Positions 32,351-36,487 of a stretch of 36,487 nucleotides of DNA are shown here, piece after piece; position 1 is the stretch's first letter; every line of letters starts with the position of its first letter. The DNA lies in NCBI GenBank assembly GCA_020722705.1, contig DYKI01000028.1, forward strand, positions 1 through 36,487. The letters are read 5' to 3'. The position numbers were made by a program, and so were the translations under genes. This DNA is from Chthonomonas calidirosea. GTDB taxonomy: Bacteria; Armatimonadota; Chthonomonadetes; Chthonomonadales; CAJBBX01. The notes beneath the pieces are model-generated. The model saw only the letters and a list, made by a program, of their open reading frames with translations, was not told the DNA's origin and did no database searches.

Positions 32351-33367
32351 CTACCCGATCGGCAACTCCACGGTTACGCCCGTATCTGCGGCGCGCTTTC
32401 CGGCCTCCAGGATCTCCTGCGCGTCACGGCTCACCTCCATCGAACAGAAGCCCTCGATGGGCTCGCCGGTCTCAAGGCAGTGCAGCAGATACTCGGGTCC
32501 GCTCGTCTTCGGCGCACTGGTCGGCGGCGGCGCGATCGTCGTCTTGGCACCGCGCGCGTCAAGGATGACCTTGTCGCCGGCGACGGCGATGCTCCCCTCG
32601 GTGCCGTAGGCCACCGGGTTGTTGGTCGCATAGCCGACGGTCTGCGTCCAACACGCCTCGGCCACCCCGAACGCGTGTGCGTATTTCATCAGGATGATGG
32701 CGTTGTCGTCAGGCACCGGATAGTCCTTGACGAACGTGCCGCGGAAACCCGTCACCTTCTCGGGGAGCCCCAGGAATCGCGCGCACATATCGGCCGAGTA
32801 GCAGCAGTAGTCCATCAATGCCCCCGCCCCGTTCTTCTCCTCGTCGTATAGCCAGCTCCAAAAGTGCTTGGAGCATCCGATCTCCATCGGACCGTTGTGT
32901 GCGCTGCGCTGTTTGAAGTAGAAGACGCTGCCTATGTCGCCCGCGAGGATGCGGCGCTCCATTTCCTGAATGCTGGGCGCCCAGGCTGTCGGCCAGTTGA
33001 TCATCAGCAGCGTTCCATTCTTGCGCGCAGCGGCAACCATGCGGTTGGCCTGATCGAGCGTCGCGCTCATGGGCTTCTCACTGATGACATGGATGCCACG
33101 TGCTGCACAAGCCTCAACGATGTCGGCCCCGGCGCTGTTCTCGGCGGCCGCCTGAACGATGTCGAGGTCCTCGTGCTCGATCATCTCCTCCCAGGTCTCA
33201 TAGAGGCGCGGAACGCCATACTCCGCCATAATCCGATCGCGCAGATCGGCATTCGGGTCGCCTGCGGCCACCAGCTCAACGTTCGCCTGCTTTGACCAGT
33301 GCCCCAGCTCACCCCAAACGTGATCGTGCACCATGGATGCAATGCCCACCCGGTACTTCTTAGCCAT
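32351..33367 (-). CDS. Gfo/Idh/MocA family oxidoreductase
   Basis: This 338-residue NAD(P)-dependent dehydrogenase-like protein has the Rossmann domain at about 1-125, the signature 'HVISEKPMS' (93-101) with Lys98, and the C-terminal alpha/beta domain with 'GGLDY'-type helices replaced by 'GALMDYCCYSADM'. Such enzymes oxidise or reduce sugars, inositols or their derivatives; the substrate is unknown. The dinucleotide loop reads 'VGIASMVHDHVWG' rather than GxGxxG. AAGGAGG precedes the ATG at 33367. It is divergent from the metalloprotease gene across a 251-base gap in which I see no clear promoter. Confidence 0.88.
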   Translation of the reverse strand: MAKKYRVGIASMVHDHVWGELGHWSKQANVELVAAGDPNADLRDRIMAEYGVPRLYETWEEMIEHEDLDIVQAAAENSAGADIVEACAARGIHVISEKPMSATLDQANRMVAAARKNGTLLMINWPTAWAPSIQEMERRILAGDIGSVFYFKQRSAHNGPMEIGCSKHFWSWLYDEEKNGAGALMDYCCYSADMCARFLGLPEKVTGFRGTFVKDYPVPDDNAIILMKYAHAFGVAEACWTQTVGYATNNPVAYGTEGSIAVAGDKVILDARGAKTTIAPPPTSAPKTSGPEYLLHCLETGEPIEGFCSMEVSRDAQEILEAGKRAADTGVTVELPIG

Positions 33368-33618
33368 GTTCGCCCTCCTTGTTCAGTCGAGACCGTAAGC
33401 GCGATGCCGCCGCACGACCTGCTCCGCCTCGCAATCAGGGACTGACACCGCGCAGGCGCTCAGCAGGGCATCCAACCGGTGATATGGAATCAGTCCGTGT
33501 GACGTCTCGAACAACCGTTGGCCAGCTCAGTGTGAACCCGGTGTTTCGTACCGCTTCCCGCCTGGCCACCGAAAGCACGAGCCGTCGGCATGGACAGAAT
33601 ACGCAAGGAGTATAGACC

Positions 33619-35676
33619 ATGAGGACTCTGATGGTGTTGGCTGCGCTGGCGGTGGCGCTCGAAGCCTGCGGCGACGTGCTTGAACTGCGTGATGGCAGCC
33701 GCATCGAGAACTGCTTCTTGCGCGATGAGGGTACTCGGATGCTTGTCTGGGATCGCATGGAGCAGGTGGGCGGCCCGGCACGCGAAATCCCCCGCAGCGC
33801 CGTCAAGGAGTTCAAGATCGAGCGGAATGATGCGTGGGACGTCAAGCCCGATCTGCCGGACCTGACCGTCACGCATATCGAGCTGACGCCGCGCCTGCCC
33901 GGTCTTCACGGCGTCGTGCAGTACGATCAGTTCGGCAGACCCCGCATCACGGGAGCCAAGGCGTTGAACGAAATCGGTGACCGTGCCTACACCGAGCCCC
34001 AGGAAGCCGTCAAGGGGCTTCAGTTCACGTACAAACCCGGCCAACAGGTAACCCTGATCGCACATGTGAAGAACGTCGGCTTCCGCGACAGTGCAGCGTT
34101 CGACTACGAGTGGCTCATGGACGGTCGGCGGCTGAGCGGCGGACGCCACCGCACTCCCATCAAGGAGATGGCCGAGGTTACGTTCACGCAGAAGTGGGCA
34201 TGGCAGTCCGGGCGCCACACGGTCACCTTCCGCGTTAAGCCTCAGGGCAAAGAGATCGCCGCCATCAACGACGAGGCTTCCGATCCGCTCTGGGGATTCG
34301 CGTTCTTCTATGTTGTCAGCAAGGGGCGGGTGAACGCCTGGCACCAGTTCCGCAGCGCCGCGGGAACGTTCTGCTTCGAAGACTATTACCGTTGGCACCT
34401 CGACATCATGAACCGGCTCCTCGCTGCCTGCATCTACCCATCGGCGCCCGAAGGGATCATCGCCAGGGTTCGTCTCGATCGTATCCTCTATGCGGATGAT
34501 GTTGACAAATCCGTCCAGTCGCTGCGCGAAGCCGACGGGCTCGCCTGCCATCAGGGCGGCTGGATCTGGACCGATTCGCCCGAGGAGAAGCAGGGCAAGT
34601 GGACCCAGGTGAACCGCGAATGGCGTTGCGCCACCGAATGGTCGCTGCCCCATGAGCTCGGCCACCAGCTCGGTCTCGTGGACTACTATGCGCTCGACTA
34701 TCCTGGCCACGAGGATCACGTCATGCCCGACAACGGCGACAAGATCACCCACTTTCAGCGGCATCCGTACACCATGATGCACTGGCACGGGCCGCAGCTA
34801 TACAACGAGACCGACGCGGGCTATCTCAACATGACCTGGGACAAACCGCGGGGGTACTTCGGCGACTACTACTTCGCCATTCCCCGAGAGGTGTGGCTCC
34901 GCATCGTGGATGTGAACGGACAGGGCGTGCCCAATGCCACCGTCGAGTGTTTCCAGCGGGGTACGCAGGTGGACCCGAGCGGTCATCCAGGCCAGGATGG
35001 CGCCTGCAAGTGGTGGCCTGTCCTGGAAGACGGCAACTTCGATCGGCCCGTGTCGAAGCAGCCCGTCATGGTCGGGCAGACCGACGCATCCGGCATGCTG
35101 CGGCTCGCCAACAGGCCCGTCGAACCCGTGACCACGCTCAACGGTTTCACCCGCGGCCCCAACCCCTTCGGCAACATCAACGTTGTCGGCGGACGCGGCC
35201 TCATACTGATCCGGGTGACCCGAAACGGTCGGCCTGCCCATTTCTGGCTCGAAGCATGGGACCTGAACGTGCTGTGGTTCCGCGGGCATAGGGAGCGATG
35301 CGAAGTCGTGCTTCGGACGCCGTTCGGTTCCGTCGATTCCCCGCCCGCTCCCCGCAATGTCAAGGCAGCCGACACCGGCGAGGGCAAGGTGACGGTCAAC
35401 TGGGAAACGCCGACCACACCGCGCGAAGGCTTGTACCTGGATCGTGTGATCGGTTACCGCATCTATCGGCGCGTGTCCAGCGACGGCCTCAACGATCGTC
35501 CGTGGCATCCCGTGGCGACGCTTGGCCCGTCCGAACGGTCCTGCGTGGTGGACCTTAAGTCCACACTCGTCGAGGATACCTACTGGTTCGCCCGCACCGA
35601 TCGCTTCGCCGTCTCCGCCATCGGCGAGAGCGGCATGGAGAGTGAACTTGCGGAAGCGCCGCCCCTGAAGAGATGA
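33619..35676 (+). CDS. Secreted zincin-like metalloprotease with Ig-like domains
   Basis: This 685-residue protein starts with a signal peptide (about 1-18); Cys17 sits in LEAC, a poor lipobox, so lipidation is doubtful. A small beta domain follows ('LELRDGSRIENCFLRDEG', about 20-65), then a CARDB/Ig-like domain (about 80-220). The catalytic motif is 'HELGHQLGLVDYY' from His345: His345, Glu346, His349 and Asp355 fit HExxHxxGxxD, with a possible Met-turn at 'YTMMH'. The C-terminal part holds a carboxypeptidase-regulatory-like beta domain (about 415-520) and a fibronectin-type domain (about 575-680). I do not recognise a named family. AAGGAG lies 9 bases before the ATG. Confidence 0.7.
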   Translation: MRTLMVLAALAVALEACGDVLELRDGSRIENCFLRDEGTRMLVWDRMEQVGGPAREIPRSAVKEFKIERNDAWDVKPDLPDLTVTHIELTPRLPGLHGVVQYDQFGRPRITGAKALNEIGDRAYTEPQEAVKGLQFTYKPGQQVTLIAHVKNVGFRDSAAFDYEWLMDGRRLSGGRHRTPIKEMAEVTFTQKWAWQSGRHTVTFRVKPQGKEIAAINDEASDPLWGFAFFYVVSKGRVNAWHQFRSAAGTFCFEDYYRWHLDIMNRLLAACIYPSAPEGIIARVRLDRILYADDVDKSVQSLREADGLACHQGGWIWTDSPEEKQGKWTQVNREWRCATEWSLPHELGHQLGLVDYYALDYPGHEDHVMPDNGDKITHFQRHPYTMMHWHGPQLYNETDAGYLNMTWDKPRGYFGDYYFAIPREVWLRIVDVNGQGVPNATVECFQRGTQVDPSGHPGQDGACKWWPVLEDGNFDRPVSKQPVMVGQTDASGMLRLANRPVEPVTTLNGFTRGPNPFGNINVVGGRGLILIRVTRNGRPAHFWLEAWDLNVLWFRGHRERCEVVLRTPFGSVDSPPAPRNVKAADTGEGKVTVNWETPTTPREGLYLDRVIGYRIYRRVSSDGLNDRPWHPVATLGPSERSCVVDLKSTLVEDTYWFARTDRFAVSAIGESGMESELAEAPPLKR

Positions 35677-35830
35677 GAACCGAGATGAGGAACGTATACT
35701 GAGTATGGTGATGACCGCAAGCGCACATGACCGCGCAGGCGTCCGGCGCGCCATGATTCGGATCGCGTTGGCTCGATGCAAGCCTGGCTCGGGCAGTTCG
35801 CGTGCGTTCCTGCTCACAAGGACAACATCA

Positions 35831-36373
35831 TTGTGCTTTCCCGACCTATCCCATGTCCTCGGTGACACTCCATATGCCGTCGTGGGCGCAGCGGCCGTCC
35901 GGGCCTACATGCCGGAGCGCATGACCTCCGACCTCGACGTGGCCATCTCCAGCAGCGATTCGGAGGAGGCCAGAACTCGCCTCCGGGCAGCCGGCTATGT
36001 GTATGGGGGCGAGCTCGCCATAGGCGGAAGTACATGGACGACCCCTGAGCGATTCCCTGTGGACGTGATCGAGCTTGATACGCCGTACGCTCGGGAGGCC
36101 ATTGCGGCCGCCCAACGCAATCGCGACGCCTTCGGTCAACCGGTCATGCCGCTCGCGTACCTGATCCTGCTGAAGCTGGAGTCCGGGCGAACTCAGGACA
36201 TCGCCGACATCTCGCGAATGCTCGGACAGGCAGATGAAGCGGCGCTGGATGCCGTCCGGCGCGCAGTGATGGAGTTCAGTCCCGATGCCGCAGAGGACAT
36301 CGAGAGCCTGATCACGCTGGGTCGGTTGGAGATGGAGCAACCGCCCGGGCCTCCGCTAAGCGAGCGAGAATGA
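35831..36373 (+). CDS. Nucleotidyltransferase-fold protein, AbiEii/MNT-like
   Basis: This protein of about 180 residues contains 'YAVVGAAAVRAYMPERMTSDLDVAI' near its start, the pattern of MNT/AbiEii-type nucleotidyltransferases (a small-residue loop, R-x-T-x-DxD). Only the N-terminal half of the fold is obvious; 'PLAYLILLKLESGRTQDIADI' also fits the AbiEii-like pattern of KL...R..D..D. No toxin or antitoxin partner is recognisable nearby. I prefer TTG at 35831, with AAGGA 8 bases upstream, since homologues begin shortly before the loop; GTG at 35708 (a TATACT lies 7 bases before) would add 41 residues of poor sequence. Confidence 0.55.
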   Translation: MCFPDLSHVLGDTPYAVVGAAAVRAYMPERMTSDLDVAISSSDSEEARTRLRAAGYVYGGELAIGGSTWTTPERFPVDVIELDTPYAREAIAAAQRNRDAFGQPVMPLAYLILLKLESGRTQDIADISRMLGQADEAALDAVRRAVMEFSPDAAEDIESLITLGRLEMEQPPGPPLSERE

Positions 36374-36411
36374 CGTTGCAGGCACCCGGCGGCGACGTTC
36401 GCTGATGCTGC

Positions 36412-36426
36412 CCACCCTCACGCGCC
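36412..36426 (+). repeat. 15-base direct repeat, copy 1
   Basis: CCACCCTCACGCGCC at 36412-36426 recurs exactly at 36473-36487, 61 bases later, at the very end of the window. A frame open from ATG 36405 crosses both copies but reads them in different phases, so this is not a protein repeat of that frame. Confidence 0.5.
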
Positions 36427-36444
36427 TGCGGAGCGAGTCCGCAG
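36426..36444 (+). terminator. Small hairpin between the two repeat copies
   Basis: CTGCGGA (36426-36432) pairs perfectly with TCCGCAG (36438-36444) around a GCGAG loop. It may end the transcript of the nucleotidyltransferase-like gene, 52 bases after its stop, although no U-tract follows. Confidence 0.3.
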
Positions 36445-36472
36445 CCGGTCAGGTGGTCAAGTTCACGTTGGA

Positions 36473-36487
36473 CCACCCTCACGCGCC
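36473..36487 (+). repeat. 15-base direct repeat, copy 2 (window edge)
   Basis: Exact second copy of CCACCCTCACGCGCC. The window stops at its last base, so the true repeat unit may be longer and further copies may follow. Confidence 0.5.

Noticed and set aside
35705..35830. Leaderless start of the nucleotidyltransferase-like gene at GTG 35708
   Set aside because: TATACT lies 7 bases before it, but the added 41 residues are unlike family N-termini and TTG 35831 has a good ribosome-binding site; kept as an alternative only.
36412..36487. Start of a CRISPR array
   Set aside because: Only two short repeats, no third unit visible, and no cas gene in the window; spacing of 61 bases with a 15-base unit can also be an ordinary intergenic repeat.

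Overview
The window is about 36.5 kb of GC-rich bacterial chromosome with dense coding, short gaps and many 1-4 base gene overlaps. I see no tRNA, rRNA, CRISPR array, insertion sequence or phage gene. Its centrepiece is a complete bacterial proteasome and protein-tagging locus (8396-15113, minus strand). The order is ARC-type AAA+ ATPase, Dop, a 62-residue Pup-like tag ending in ...RQRSGQ, proteasome beta, proteasome alpha, PafA. The tag resembles the UBact form of Pup described from Gram-negative and candidate phyla more than the actinobacterial Pup. With the fused SecDF, DigH-like glycosidase, KGG-repeat protein and exported glycoside-hydrolase-like proteins, this suggests an Armatimonadota-like or related Gram-negative lineage. 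That placement is inference; the window has no phylogenetic marker RNA.

Left part (1-7925): an ECF sigma factor (minus) is divergent from a KGG-repeat stress protein (plus), followed by a ClpS-like Clp adaptor. Convergent to these is a tight minus-strand run: thiol peroxidase, two tandem GT39 membrane glycosyltransferases and a large glycoside-hydrolase-like protein carrying two helix-turn-helix-like repeats. A decayed MFS transporter (8017-8446) lies between tpx and pafA.

Middle (8396-20206, all minus): the proteasome locus, then pdxS (PLP synthesis), an exported LTxxQ-type protein, an isocitrate-dehydrogenase-family enzyme, a DigH/GHL10 glycosidase and purE.

Right part (20285-32287, all plus): mnmA (probably leaderless mRNA), a DUF948-like and a YtxH-like envelope protein, an AI-2E family transporter, secDF, a LapA-like membrane protein, recJ, rel, dtd, a TPR protein and a universal stress protein. 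The last 4 kb holds a convergent Gfo/Idh/MocA oxidoreductase, a secreted zincin-like metalloprotease, a nucleotidyltransferase-fold protein and a short direct repeat at the edge.

How the genes work together: the tag gene, prcB and prcA overlap by 4 or fewer bases and should be translationally coupled. The tag ends in glutamine, so Dop would first deamidate it, PafA would attach it to lysines, ARC would unfold the tagged protein and PrcA/PrcB would degrade it. The nearby ClpS adaptor shows that a separate N-degron route probably coexists. The most unusual points are the ARC C-terminus without the usual proteasome-docking tail, the transporter relic beside pafA, and several 5' regulatory structures.
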